From Halioglobus sp. (GTDB lineage: Bacteria > Pseudomonadota > Gammaproteobacteria > Pseudomonadales > Halieaceae), in the NCBI GenBank assembly GCA_029246385.1, contig JAQWNG010000008.1, positions 1 to 64,000 of the forward strand: a stretch of DNA of 64,000 nt, in the 5' to 3' direction. The translations under genes and the position numbers were made by a program. Shown in pieces: positions 25,649 through 34,525 of the stretch. Within the stretch, counting starts at the first letter, position 1. Each line of letters begins with the position of its first letter. The notes under the pieces are model-generated. The model ran no database searches. It saw only the letters and a program-made list of their open reading frames with translations, and had not been told where the DNA came from.

Positions 25649-26866
25649 TCAAGTGGAGGAAGAAGCCAAAAAGTCTCGCAGCCAGCCAGAATAATCTACC
25701 CGCTGCACCGCCGCGACAGAGCGTCTGAGGACCTCAGTAAAGAGCGCATCCTGGTCTTCGTTGAGCGCACCAAAACCAATAGTGACGATGATGGTCATCA
25801 ACGTGTGAAAGGTGAAACTACGGTACTCCTGCCATGTCTGCTCGAAATCGATAGCCGTACCATGATGCGCTCTGCGCTGCACATAATATTCGACCAGTTC
25901 TCGCTCATGAGCGGCCAGCGTCTGCGCCGGCAGCGAATCAATAAGGAAGTACTGCACATCGCGAATACCCTTTCCCCAATGTGCTGCTTGCCAGTCCAGC
26001 ATGCCCATCTCTTGTCCACAGACAAAGAAATTACCCAGATGACTGTCCCCGTGAAGCAACGACAGCGGGCCAGAAAACCAAAATTCCAATAAATCGTCCC
26101 AGTGACTGATGGTAAGCCGATACGCCTCTGATACGTCAGTCGGTATCTCGCCGGGGCGTTTCTTAATACAAGGCGCTAAGGCCAGACGGTTCAGATTTCG
26201 TGCGACCAGCCCCATCGTAGGTGAAACAAAGAGGTGGTAATCCATTGGCAGTATCGCTTCACGTTCATCACCACTGAGATCGTAGTGGAAGGCGTGCAAT
26301 CGGGCGAAGGTATCCAGACAACTGTAGACTCGTTCAAGAGATGGCCCTGTCATCATATCCGGATTGATAAATAATTCGACGGCAGGATCTTCATGCAGAT
26401 TTTCCTGCACCAAGTAAAAGCGAGATCGCCGCCACGCAGTCGCATACGTTTTGGGCGTACGCAAGGGCAGGGTTTGCGCTACATGGCGAAAAAAATAAGA
26501 CTCTAACTGCCAAGAGTTGATAATGCTAAAAAACCAGCGCGTCGCCAGAGGCTCCATCGGTACCTTGACGAATAAGCTAGAGGGCAACGTAGCGTCTCCA
26601 GCCTGCTTAATCGTCAGCACTAGATTTTGACAATTACTGCTGACCGATGGAATATCCTGACGCACTACCGTATTGATGACGATGGGGGTCGTGTGCGGCT
26701 GCAGCGCACCTCTATTAAGCAAGCGGGTCAAGATTTCCGGCTGAACAATGTCGTCTGCCTTAAACGGCAGACCGCGACCCGTAATATCGCCTAGGGCATC
26801 AAGGACAAGCCGGCCCAAGCCCCTGATCACGATCAAAACGATCTTTACCGCATTGAGTATTGCCAT
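25649..26866 (-). CDS. Aminoglycoside-phosphotransferase-like (DUF1679/EcKinase-like) kinase
   Basis: A 405-residue protein with a protein-kinase-like phosphotransferase core. The catalytic loop is LLHGDSHLGNFF (Brenner motif H-G-D-x-H-x-x-N) and the metal-binding loop is GMLDWQAAHWG. The region between resembles ecdysteroid-kinase/DUF1679 and choline-kinase-like proteins, which in marine bacteria often sit with lipid or sterol genes. The longest frame opens at 27082, but its first 72 residues cross the intergenic region and the start of the divergent gene, so I take the ATG at 26866 (MAILNAVKIV). It is divergent from a phytoene-dehydrogenase-like gene around a palindrome. Confidence 0.82.
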   Translation of the reverse strand: MAILNAVKIVLIVIRGLGRLVLDALGDITGRGLPFKADDIVQPEILTRLLNRGALQPHTTPIVINTVVRQDIPSVSSNCQNLVLTIKQAGDATLPSSLFVKVPMEPLATRWFFSIINSWQLESYFFRHVAQTLPLRTPKTYATAWRRSRFYLVQENLHEDPAVELFINPDMMTGPSLERVYSCLDTFARLHAFHYDLSGDEREAILPMDYHLFVSPTMGLVARNLNRLALAPCIKKRPGEIPTDVSEAYRLTISHWDDLLEFWFSGPLSLLHGDSHLGNFFVCGQEMGMLDWQAAHWGKGIRDVQYFLIDSLPAQTLAAHERELVEYYVQRRAHHGTAIDFEQTWQEYRSFTFHTLMTIIVTIGFGALNEDQDALFTEVLRRSVAAVQRVDYSGWLRDFLASSST

Positions 26867-26917
26867 GACAATCCTACGTGAAAAAAAATAATATACGCTG
26901 TTTCCACCTTGCTGTGG

Positions 26918-26943
26918 TCGGACATATGCAATAATATGTCCGA
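26918..26943. promoter_or_regulatory. Perfect inverted repeat, predicted TetR-type operator
   Basis: Ten-base arms TCGGACATAT and ATATGTCCGA are separated by six bases, with no mismatch. The repeat lies midway between two divergent start codons (51 bases from the left gene, 44 from the right). Size and symmetry suit a TetR dimer site, and a TetR gene lies 1.7 kb to the right. Binding is inferred. Confidence 0.6.
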
Positions 26944-26987
26944 TAAACCGGTTATACAAGTAAGTCCTCGGGGCTGGAGCGCATAGT

Positions 26988-28670
26988 ATGAGCAAGCAGA
27001 CTGAAGCTAATATCTTCCCCGAGGCATCTACTGGCAAATACGACTGCATCATTATTGGAGCCGGCCATAATGGTCTCGCCACAGGCTTGGTGCTGGCTCG
27101 TAACGGACAAAAAGTCCTTGTGCTTGAAAAGAATAATTACGTTGGAGGAATGGGCGGAACGCGAGAAATTCTCAAAGACTGTCGTAATGAGGTCGGTGCT
27201 AGCTGCCTGTTTCCTCTGTCTGCAGAAATAAAGTCGTATTTTGATTTTGAATCGCATGGCGTAGAGTTAATTCCGCTACCAGTAATGGCAGTAAACTTGG
27301 CAGGCGCCAAGGCTCGGCCGTTGATACTTTTTAAAGATCCGCTGAAGCTTGCATTCAACGTCCTGCGCAGTTTCGGTCCCGGTGCTATGTTGGGATTCGT
27401 CCGGCTGATGAAGTTTTGCCAGTATCCAGCGCAGGTGCTCGATCGCTTCACCGCGCGCAAAGCACCGCGCAAATTGGAGGAGCTGATTGCCGAAGCGAAA
27501 ACATTAAAACAGCGAGCGCACCTGGAACTTGCCTTCAAAGGCTCAGCCATGGATATCATCGATAAGTTTTTCCCAGACCCTATTAAGCATCGCGAACTGC
27601 GCTCTAGCATGGCCTTCGCCGCGGTGCAGGCAACCTATAAAGGGCCGTATACAGCAGGCTCAGGCATGTGTCTGATTTATACGATGGCGCAGGAAGGTTC
27701 GGACGGCTTGATGCAGCGCGTCAAAGGCGGCATTGGCAAACTATCAGATTGCCTCACCGAGCAAATCACCGCGCTTAGTGGAGAGGTCAGACTGAAGCAG
27801 CGCGTTTCACACATTGTTGTGGAAGACAATCGCGCCGTCGCTGTTGAGCTAAAGAATGGGCAGCGCCTCTATGCGGACACCATCGTTTCAAACCTAGACA
27901 AACAGGCAACCTTTAATGGTTTGCTCGCGAACCACACCCTAAGCGAGAACGACCAAATAAAAGTAGACGCGTTTACTCACCAAGGCGCATTTGTGCATAT
28001 GCTGTTTAAGCTTAAAGACAGACCCACCTATTCTTCTCACCTAAAAAAATTAGACACCATACCTGGGGCATATTTTGGTGGCGCCATGGTTCTCGATCCC
28101 AGCGAACTACAACGCAGTTACGAAACCTGCCTGCGCGGTGAACTACCTGAGAATGTGCCTTTGGCATTTCAGATCCCTACAATAGTCGATCCAACACTCG
28201 CGCCACCCGGGTTCCATATCGCAAGTGCCTATGGCTTCTATTTTCCATGTGAGGCAGACAAGGATAAACGCGGAAAATTAAGGGACGAGATGGGTGAAAA
28301 GCTCATTGATCATATCTGCCTGTACATGCCTGACTTCCGTGAAGTAATTGTTGATCAGGCTATGTTTTCATCTGATCACTTCGCTAGCATGCAAGGCGTT
28401 ACTAATGGCGATTGGACTCATGGCCTGCTGCATCCTGACCAAATGATCGGTGATCGCTGTCTTATTGACGGTACCGGCCACACAACACCCATCGACAACC
28501 TGTTTCTGTGCGGAGCGTCTTGTCATCCCGGCCCGGGCGTGACCTTTCTGCCTGGCTACAACTGTGCGCATGAAATAATCGCAACCAAAAGCGCCAGATC
28601 AGAAACCGTCGCAGAAACTGCCTCGAAAGTTACTTCAACAACACAGGGACCAGCAGCGCATGCAGCGTAG
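26988..28670 (+). CDS. Phytoene-dehydrogenase-like FAD oxidoreductase
   Basis: A 560-residue flavoprotein. The N-terminal FAD motif is IIGAGHNGLATGLVLARNG followed by LEKNNYVGGMGGT. The C-terminus has NLFLCGASCHPGPGVTFLPGYNCA, the conserved FAD-closing segment of the CrtI/phytoene dehydrogenase-like group. Such enzymes desaturate, isomerise or saturate long polyenes or other hydrophobic molecules. No carotenoid synthase lies nearby, so the substrate is unlikely to be phytoene itself. It shares a control region with the kinase-like gene, and its last 41 bases overlap the 3' end of the convergent TetR gene. Confidence 0.87.
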   Translation: MSKQTEANIFPEASTGKYDCIIIGAGHNGLATGLVLARNGQKVLVLEKNNYVGGMGGTREILKDCRNEVGASCLFPLSAEIKSYFDFESHGVELIPLPVMAVNLAGAKARPLILFKDPLKLAFNVLRSFGPGAMLGFVRLMKFCQYPAQVLDRFTARKAPRKLEELIAEAKTLKQRAHLELAFKGSAMDIIDKFFPDPIKHRELRSSMAFAAVQATYKGPYTAGSGMCLIYTMAQEGSDGLMQRVKGGIGKLSDCLTEQITALSGEVRLKQRVSHIVVEDNRAVAVELKNGQRLYADTIVSNLDKQATFNGLLANHTLSENDQIKVDAFTHQGAFVHMLFKLKDRPTYSSHLKKLDTIPGAYFGGAMVLDPSELQRSYETCLRGELPENVPLAFQIPTIVDPTLAPPGFHIASAYGFYFPCEADKDKRGKLRDEMGEKLIDHICLYMPDFREVIVDQAMFSSDHFASMQGVTNGDWTHGLLHPDQMIGDRCLIDGTGHTTPIDNLFLCGASCHPGPGVTFLPGYNCAHEIIATKSARSETVAETASKVTSTTQGPAAHAA

Positions 28671-29208
28671 CGCGCAATTGCACATCGCTTTTGACCCAGT
28701 TACTGGGCAACGTGAGAAATGACAATAAAAGACGATAGACCCACTCTATCAGAATTTCAGGACGCACCGCGTCCTGCAACAAGTCCGCATCGCGAGCAGG
28801 CTGAATAACGTGATCCATCAGTTCCTCCCCGAAACTAACAATAACGCCGGAACTCCAAATCACGCGGCGCGCTCGGCTGTCGCCTTCCGATGCAAACACC
28901 GCGTGCAGCAGTGGCCGCCGAGGAATTTCCTTGATCGCAACTAATAGCCCCTCAACCACTTGGTCCGCAGGATGGGGGTATCTCGCTAACCGCTTGCGGA
29001 TACAATCGTTAAGCTCAATCATTTCCTCCATAATCGTCGCAACCAACAAGTCGTCACGGCCTGAAAAATATCGGTACAAGGTGGAGCGCGCCAGATCAGC
29101 ACTGGCAGCGACGTCTTTCATACCAGTAGCAGAAATACCATTGGCAAGATAACAGCGCCTGGCAGCGGCGAGAATGGACACGACCTGATCGGGCTTTACA
29201 TCAATCAT
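28630..29208 (-). CDS. TetR-family transcriptional regulator
   Basis: A 192-residue regulator. The N-terminal helix-turn-helix is at about 10-60 (AAARRCYLANGISATGMKDV, then ASADLARSTLYRYFSGRDDL), the standard TetR signature. The C-terminal ligand domain is divergent and gives no clue to the inducer. It overlaps the oxidoreductase gene tail-to-tail by 41 bases and is divergent from the sulfotransferase cluster, with a 123-base gap. It is a plausible controller of either cluster and of the palindrome at 26918. Confidence 0.9.
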   Translation of the reverse strand: MIDVKPDQVVSILAAARRCYLANGISATGMKDVAASADLARSTLYRYFSGRDDLLVATIMEEMIELNDCIRKRLARYPHPADQVVEGLLVAIKEIPRRPLLHAVFASEGDSRARRVIWSSGVIVSFGEELMDHVIQPARDADLLQDAVRPEILIEWVYRLLLSFLTLPSNWVKSDVQLRATLHALLVPVLLK

Positions 29209-29331
29209 TGATAAAAAAGTCTCTTTTTAAGTACATCTAGTGTCGCATCCTCGTCTTAATAGATGATAGCGTAAATCAGTACCGACCACATAAGAGCCGG
29301 TGATTTGATATTGCCTCAATGAGAACACAAA

Positions 29332-30639
29332 ATGACTACGAAAAAAAAACTGCAAGCCATCGATTACCAGCGCACTCCGATGCGCCTCCTCAACAGCGCA
29401 TTGCGCGGCGCGGGCGCCCTAGGTATCGCTCGCTTTGATCTTAATCCATCAGCGCTAATTACAGCGGCAAAAAAGAAAACCGGTCTAACCGACTTTGGCG
29501 GAGACAGTTTCCTAGAGCCGATGGAACTACTTGTGAAATCACTAGAGAATGAAGCTGACCTCAATCCTTTGGGGAGGTTTATGAGCAAATCTAGCATTTT
29601 GCGCCTGCTAACGGATCGCTTATACGCTCAAGACCTTGTCAAACGCCATCCCGAAATTCTGGCACGCTCGATGCCAGACCCGGTCGCCATTGTTGGCCTT
29701 GCGCGCTCTGGCACCACTCGACTACAGCGACTGATGGCATCGGATTCAAATTTCTTGCATATTAAATCGTGGGAGTCAGTTTATCCGGTGCCTTATCCAG
29801 AATGCTTTATGGCAAGGGCCAATGGGAAAATTGACCCGCGTATCACCGCAGTAGAAAAAGGCTTAAAAGCGGTTTTATATATGAGCCCACAGATTGCCGC
29901 GGTGCACCCACTAGACACATTCGAAGTGGAAGAAGAAATTGGCCTAATACAGCACGGTTTTTCAACACAGTTATTTGAAGTATCGGCAAAAATACCGACG
30001 TTTGCCGAATGGTTAATGACGCATAATCAGACAGCCGCCTACGAGCATATGGCGCTTCTGCTGAAAATTATTTCATGGTTTCGAAACGATCCAGAGGACA
30101 AACCCTGGCTTCTCAAATCTCCGCAACATATGCAGGACTTAGATGCGCTTTTACAGGTATTCCCCAATGCTAAACTGATTTGTCCACACCGCGATCCGGT
30201 CAAAGTAGTTGGGTCTTCGTGCTCGATGGTGTGGAATGCCATTGTGCGAGACAGTGCCAGTGTAACGCCTGAGTGGGTAGGCCAAGAGTGGCTAAAAAAG
30301 ACTGAGCGTATGCTAGAGAAAAGTCTTCAAGTCCGTGCTGCTAGCGTTTCTGATCAGAATCAGTATGACGTTTTGTATGCAGACATCACTGCAGACTGGG
30401 AACATGCGATGCAAGGAATCTATGGTTTTTTAGGACGACCGCTAACACCTGATACACATCTTGCGATGCAAGCCTGGCTAGACCGTAATCAGCAGCACCA
30501 GCACGGTGCACACAAGTACAGTCTGACCGATTTCGGCCTCGACCCACAGGAGGTCGAGCAACGATTGATGTTTTATCGTAAACGCTTCAATATTCCTTTC
30601 GAATCCACTAACCCACACACGGCGACAGCCAATAACTAA
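29332..30639 (+). CDS. Sulfotransferase family protein, paralogue A
   Basis: A 435-residue protein with a P-loop-like 5'-phosphosulfate motif at about 120-134 (IVGLARSGTTRLQRLM) and a 3'-phosphate motif PHRDPVKVVGSSCSM, the two PAPS-binding signatures of cytosolic sulfotransferases. It has a roughly 110-residue N-terminal extension containing TGLTDFGGDSFLEP, shared with the second sulfotransferase at 31775, so the two are full-length paralogues. It probably moves a sulfuryl group from PAPS onto a hydroxyl of a small lipid-like molecule; the acceptor is unknown. It is first in a four-gene run (sulfotransferase, DUF1214, sulfotransferase, LLM). Confidence 0.85.
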   Translation: MTTKKKLQAIDYQRTPMRLLNSALRGAGALGIARFDLNPSALITAAKKKTGLTDFGGDSFLEPMELLVKSLENEADLNPLGRFMSKSSILRLLTDRLYAQDLVKRHPEILARSMPDPVAIVGLARSGTTRLQRLMASDSNFLHIKSWESVYPVPYPECFMARANGKIDPRITAVEKGLKAVLYMSPQIAAVHPLDTFEVEEEIGLIQHGFSTQLFEVSAKIPTFAEWLMTHNQTAAYEHMALLLKIISWFRNDPEDKPWLLKSPQHMQDLDALLQVFPNAKLICPHRDPVKVVGSSCSMVWNAIVRDSASVTPEWVGQEWLKKTERMLEKSLQVRAASVSDQNQYDVLYADITADWEHAMQGIYGFLGRPLTPDTHLAMQAWLDRNQQHQHGAHKYSLTDFGLDPQEVEQRLMFYRKRFNIPFESTNPHTATANN

Positions 30640-30657
30640 GACCTTACGGAACTCACT

Positions 30658-31773
30658 ATGACTATTCAAACACAGAGTCGCACTGCCCTAGGCGAATTTA
30701 TTGAGCTACTGCAAGAGATCGACACTCGTTGGTCAAGCTCTGAATGGAACCTAAACTCTCCAGAGGACATCGTCGGGTCCCACCGCGCGCTAATGCACAT
30801 TATAGAAGCGTCTCTAGTGGGAAACTTCGAATTGGATGCCAGTCGTCCAGACTTTCGCCGCATCACGACATCAAGCCGCAAACTCACAGGAGACAACTCA
30901 GACGCGATTTATTTCGATGCCCCTGTAAGCCCCGATCATGCCTACGTCATACACGGCAATATCCATGGCGCAGCCTATTTCTCGCTTACGATCGAAGTGG
31001 GCGCTGAAGAAGGACATATGGCAACCAGAACTGCTGGCGTCATTAATGACCAAAATCTAGAAATTGACAGCAATGGCGATTTTACGCTGTATCTGGGCGG
31101 CGAACCAAAGGACAAAAGCTGGATGCCACTTGAGACTGGCGCCTCTCGGGTAACAACGCGGCATTATTTTGAACACGTAAGTCCTGCCGCTATGGAACCC
31201 AACCTAGAGCCGCGTATCCGCATAGAATGTCTGACGGCGAAAGGCGTGCCTGCGGCACCCACTGACGAGACGGTGTCTGCCGGTATTCGACGCGTCTGCA
31301 ACGCCATACACGGCAGGACGCTTGGCATGCCACCAATGGCCAACGGCGTACTCCCCGCTTTTGTGTCACTGACGCCCAACGAGTTTCCACCGCCACAGCC
31401 ACCCGGTGACTTTGGCCTCGCAGCGTTCGATGCACACTATTCGATGGCGCCATTTTTTATTGGCCCGGATGAGGCTTTAGTCATTACTGGTCGTTGGCCT
31501 GAGTGCCAATTCGGCAATGTGTGCTTGTGGAATCGTTTTCAACAGACCTTTGATTTTCGCAGCCGCAGCGTATCTTTGAACCGGAAACAAACGGTATTAG
31601 ACAGTGACGGTAGCTTTAAAATGATTATCGCCCATTCCGATCCTGGCCTACCCAACTGGCTAGACACTGAGGGCAACCTTTTAGGTTTGGTGTTCTGGCG
31701 TTTTTTCTTAGCAGCGGGAGACGTTGAAACGCCACAAACCAAGCTGATGAAGCTTGCTGATCTAAGCACCTGA
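30658..31773 (+). CDS. DUF1214 domain protein
   Basis: A 371-residue protein of unknown function. The C-terminal third carries the DUF1214 pattern, including MIIAHSDPGLPNWLDTEGN and LVFWRF. The N-terminal part has repeated beta-strand-like stretches such as YVIHGNIHGAAYFSLTIEV, plausibly the beta-sandwich of the DUF1254/DUF1214 superfamily. There is no signal peptide or membrane segment, so it is likely cytoplasmic. It sits between the two sulfotransferases, 18 bases after the first and 1 base before the second, and so is almost certainly co-expressed with them. Confidence 0.8.
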   Translation: MTIQTQSRTALGEFIELLQEIDTRWSSSEWNLNSPEDIVGSHRALMHIIEASLVGNFELDASRPDFRRITTSSRKLTGDNSDAIYFDAPVSPDHAYVIHGNIHGAAYFSLTIEVGAEEGHMATRTAGVINDQNLEIDSNGDFTLYLGGEPKDKSWMPLETGASRVTTRHYFEHVSPAAMEPNLEPRIRIECLTAKGVPAAPTDETVSAGIRRVCNAIHGRTLGMPPMANGVLPAFVSLTPNEFPPPQPPGDFGLAAFDAHYSMAPFFIGPDEALVITGRWPECQFGNVCLWNRFQQTFDFRSRSVSLNRKQTVLDSDGSFKMIIAHSDPGLPNWLDTEGNLLGLVFWRFFLAAGDVETPQTKLMKLADLST

Positions 31774-31774
31774 A

Positions 31775-33013
31775 ATGCAAACAGCAATGCCTTTGCCCGT
31801 GCGTTTTCTCAATATGATCGGGCGCAGCGTCAATACCCTTGGTTTTCAACCGGTTAGCCTAAGCCTCGATAAACTGCTGCAAACAGCGTCAGACAACACC
31901 GGGCTCGATGACTTTGGTGAGAATAACTTTCGGCAGCCGTTGGCGCTTCTGCTGGACGGTTTAGAGAGGGAGGCTAATCTGTCACTGCTGGGTCGCATTG
32001 TTGCAAAATCTGACCTGGTGCGCACACTGGAGAATAGGCTCAGTTTTGTGGCACTGCTTAAGCAACAGCCTGGCATCGAGGAGCAGCGCATAGATCGACC
32101 TATATTCGTGGTCGGGCCGCCCCGCTCTGGCACAACAATTTTCCATGATTTGCTGGTGATGGATTCAGACAACCGCGTGCCCCTTACCTGGGAAACTGCC
32201 CGACCACTGCCGCCGCCAGAAACAGCGACGTATAGCACGGACCCGCGCATTGCATTGGCGCAAGAGGACCTGAAGAGAGTTGACCACCTGTTACCAGAAT
32301 TTAAGACGATGCATCCCATGGGCGCCGAGCGGGCGCAGGAGTGCGTCACTATGACCAGTCATGATTTCACTTCAATGATTTATCTGGTGCAATTTTTCGT
32401 CCCCACCTATGACCGCTGGGTAATGGAATGTGATATGCGGTCAGCGCTCAAATGGCATCGGCGATTTCTACAGGTCCTGCAGTGGAAAGCACCGGGGAAA
32501 CGCTGGGCTCTCAAATCTCCGCAGCACCTCTGGCATCTGCAACACATTCATAGAGAATACCCCGATGCACTTTTTGTACAGACGCATCGCGATCCGGTGA
32601 AAATTGTCATTTCCACCAGTAATCTGGCGACGACTCTGCACACGATGTCCAGCGATCACACGGATCTAAGCAAGGTCACCGCCTACTATGCCAAAGCATT
32701 AGCGCAGGGTTATAACAACACTGTGGCGTACCGCAAATCAGGCAAACTTCATGAGGATCAGGTCGTAGACCTGTATTTCCATGATTTTATGTTGGATCAG
32801 GTCGGCACGGTTCGTCGCGCGTATGAGCACTTCGGGATGGAGCTTCCAGACCAAGCTGCTACGGCGATGCAATCTTTTCTCGATAACAACCCTGCGGACA
32901 AACACGGCAAGCATTTATACAGCTTAGCCAATACCGGCATGGAGGAGGACGAACTGCGTGCACTGTTCACGGAATACCAAGCGTATTTCAACGTCCCGCG
33001 AGAGTCCATCTAA
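31775..33013 (+). CDS. Sulfotransferase family protein, paralogue B
   Basis: A 412-residue sulfotransferase. The PAPS motifs are VVGPPRSGTTIFHDLL (about 112-127) and QTHRDPVKIVISTSNL. Its N-terminal 100 residues repeat the pattern of paralogue A: TGL.DFG...F..P, then a Glu-Ala-rich helix, then LGR...KS and RL. A duplication of an ancestral gene followed by divergence is the simplest reading. PRSGTT here is a better match to the classic motif than ARSGTT in paralogue A. It starts directly after the DUF1214 stop and is followed 38 bases later by an LLM oxidoreductase. Confidence 0.87.
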   Translation: MQTAMPLPVRFLNMIGRSVNTLGFQPVSLSLDKLLQTASDNTGLDDFGENNFRQPLALLLDGLEREANLSLLGRIVAKSDLVRTLENRLSFVALLKQQPGIEEQRIDRPIFVVGPPRSGTTIFHDLLVMDSDNRVPLTWETARPLPPPETATYSTDPRIALAQEDLKRVDHLLPEFKTMHPMGAERAQECVTMTSHDFTSMIYLVQFFVPTYDRWVMECDMRSALKWHRRFLQVLQWKAPGKRWALKSPQHLWHLQHIHREYPDALFVQTHRDPVKIVISTSNLATTLHTMSSDHTDLSKVTAYYAKALAQGYNNTVAYRKSGKLHEDQVVDLYFHDFMLDQVGTVRRAYEHFGMELPDQAATAMQSFLDNNPADKHGKHLYSLANTGMEEDELRALFTEYQAYFNVPRESI

Positions 33014-33051
33014 AACGGCAGTCTCACCGTACACTATGTGACAGGACCGAT

Positions 33052-33921
33052 ATGAAATTCTGGCAAGCTATTACCTGGGCCGAAACTGAACAGCTGATTG
33101 AAATTGCACGTTTTGCAGAAGAAATGGGCTTCCATGGACTTATGAGTGGCGATCATGCTGTCTATCCTGAGTCGATTGCGCCCAAATATCCATATTCCGA
33201 AAGCGGAGTGCCGCCGATGCAATCCGATGATGAATATCCAGATCAAACTGCTATTTTCGCTGCAATGGCGTCTGTCACGAGCCATATTTTATTCACCTGC
33301 GGCGTCTATGTATTACCGCTACGCAATCCTCATGAGGTGGCGCGCGCAACCGCCACACTGGCCATCCTCAGCAACAATCGCTTCATCCTCGGTGTCGGTA
33401 TTGGTTGGATGAAAGAAGAGTTCGATATCTACGGTATCGACTTTCACCGGCGTGGAAAAATTACCGACGAGAGTATCGAGGTTCTGCAAACACTATGGAG
33501 CGGCCAAATGGTTGAGTACCACGGCGCTCATTTTGACTTCCCCCGAGTGCAATTGAGCCCTGCGCCCCGCACGCCACCCCCGATTTACATTGGGGGGGGC
33601 AGTCAAATAGCGCTGCAACGTGCGGCGCGTGCTGGCAATGGCTATATCGGAGCAGGTACTGCGCCTGATGACGTCGGCCCTCTGTTGCAGCGGCTGTCCG
33701 CACTGCGCAGAGAATACGGACGCGATCATCTCCCTTTCGAGGCAATGATCGGTATTACCGCTGCTCCCAGTCTAAAACTTTACCAGCGATTGGCCAATGA
33801 TGGACTAGAAAGCACTGTGGCGCCGCCCTTCCATTATGCATTAGGCAAAAAACACTCTACTATTGATGAGAAAAAGCAGTTTATGGAATTCTACGCCGAA
33901 AGCATCATACGCCACTTCTGA
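33052..33921 (+). CDS. LLM-class (luciferase-like) flavin/F420 oxidoreductase
   Basis: A 289-residue TIM-barrel oxidoreductase. Typical pieces are FAEEMGFHGLMSGDHAVYP, FTCGVYVLPLRNPHEVARATATL, GVGIGWMKEEFDIYGIDF and PPIYIGGGS. The family uses reduced FMN or coenzyme F420. The pattern is closest to the group annotated F420-dependent in actinobacteria, although gammaproteobacteria seldom make F420, so FMN is as likely. It ends a run starting with the sulfotransferases; a mono-oxygenation or ketone reduction on the same substrate is possible but unproven. Confidence 0.83.
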   Translation: MKFWQAITWAETEQLIEIARFAEEMGFHGLMSGDHAVYPESIAPKYPYSESGVPPMQSDDEYPDQTAIFAAMASVTSHILFTCGVYVLPLRNPHEVARATATLAILSNNRFILGVGIGWMKEEFDIYGIDFHRRGKITDESIEVLQTLWSGQMVEYHGAHFDFPRVQLSPAPRTPPPIYIGGGSQIALQRAARAGNGYIGAGTAPDDVGPLLQRLSALRREYGRDHLPFEAMIGITAAPSLKLYQRLANDGLESTVAPPFHYALGKKHSTIDEKKQFMEFYAESIIRHF

Positions 33922-33996
33922 TTACGAACACACGCTTAGTGGCGCCAATATCCATGATGCGCTAGGCTCACACTGCGCGGCTTCAAAGGACATAGT

Positions 33997-34438
33997 ATGA
34001 CGTATTCTTTTATGCCCATTGCCAACTACAGTGCAACGCCCTTTGAAGCGACATGCAACACCGGACACGCGATCAGCCATGCTGTCTTCCGCCGCGGTAG
34101 CGGCCCACCGGTCATAATCATTCAGGAGTTCCCCGGCATCGGACCCGAGACGATGCGATTAGCCGATGAGTTTTTTGACCGGGGCTTTGAGGTGATACTG
34201 CCGCACTTGTTCAGCCCACTGGAAAAATTGAGTGTCGGGGGCAATCTGATGCGCGTATTTTGCATGTGTAAAGAGTTCAGCCTATTTAGAGGGAATGGCT
34301 CTAGCCCGATCGTGGACTGGCTAAAAGCCCTGTGCCGCAACGCCAAACGCGCTATCACACACGTTGCCTGGAAAAGGCCATTCGGTGTTAACCCTTGATT
34401 TTGTCAATGAGCGTGGCCACCCCACGTGCGAGCGCTAA
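33997..34438 (+). pseudogene. Dienelactone hydrolase remnant with internal deletion
   Basis: The first frame (33997-34398) reads as the N-terminal half of a dienelactone hydrolase family protein (PPVIIIQEFPGIGPETMRLAD, then PHLFSP and SPIVDWLKALCRNAK) and then runs into unrelated residues and stops at 133 aa. In another frame the family's C-terminal segment HSVLTLDFVNERGHPT follows at about 34379-34426 and stops at 34438. The middle of the protein, with the nucleophile-containing G-x-C/S-x-G region, is missing. This is therefore an internal deletion with frame change. The full-length family is about 240 residues. Confidence 0.8.
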
Positions 34439-34525
34439 ACGATGTCATAGACTATTTTTCAATCCAGCTCCTGTAAATGGCTACTATTGCCATCATCTTT
34501 CATTCGCCACGCGTACACCGTTGAT

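Noticed and set aside
26867-27082. N-terminal extension of the kinase-like gene
   Set aside because: These 72 codons cover the intergenic palindrome and the start of the divergent flavoprotein gene; the ATG at 26866 fits better.
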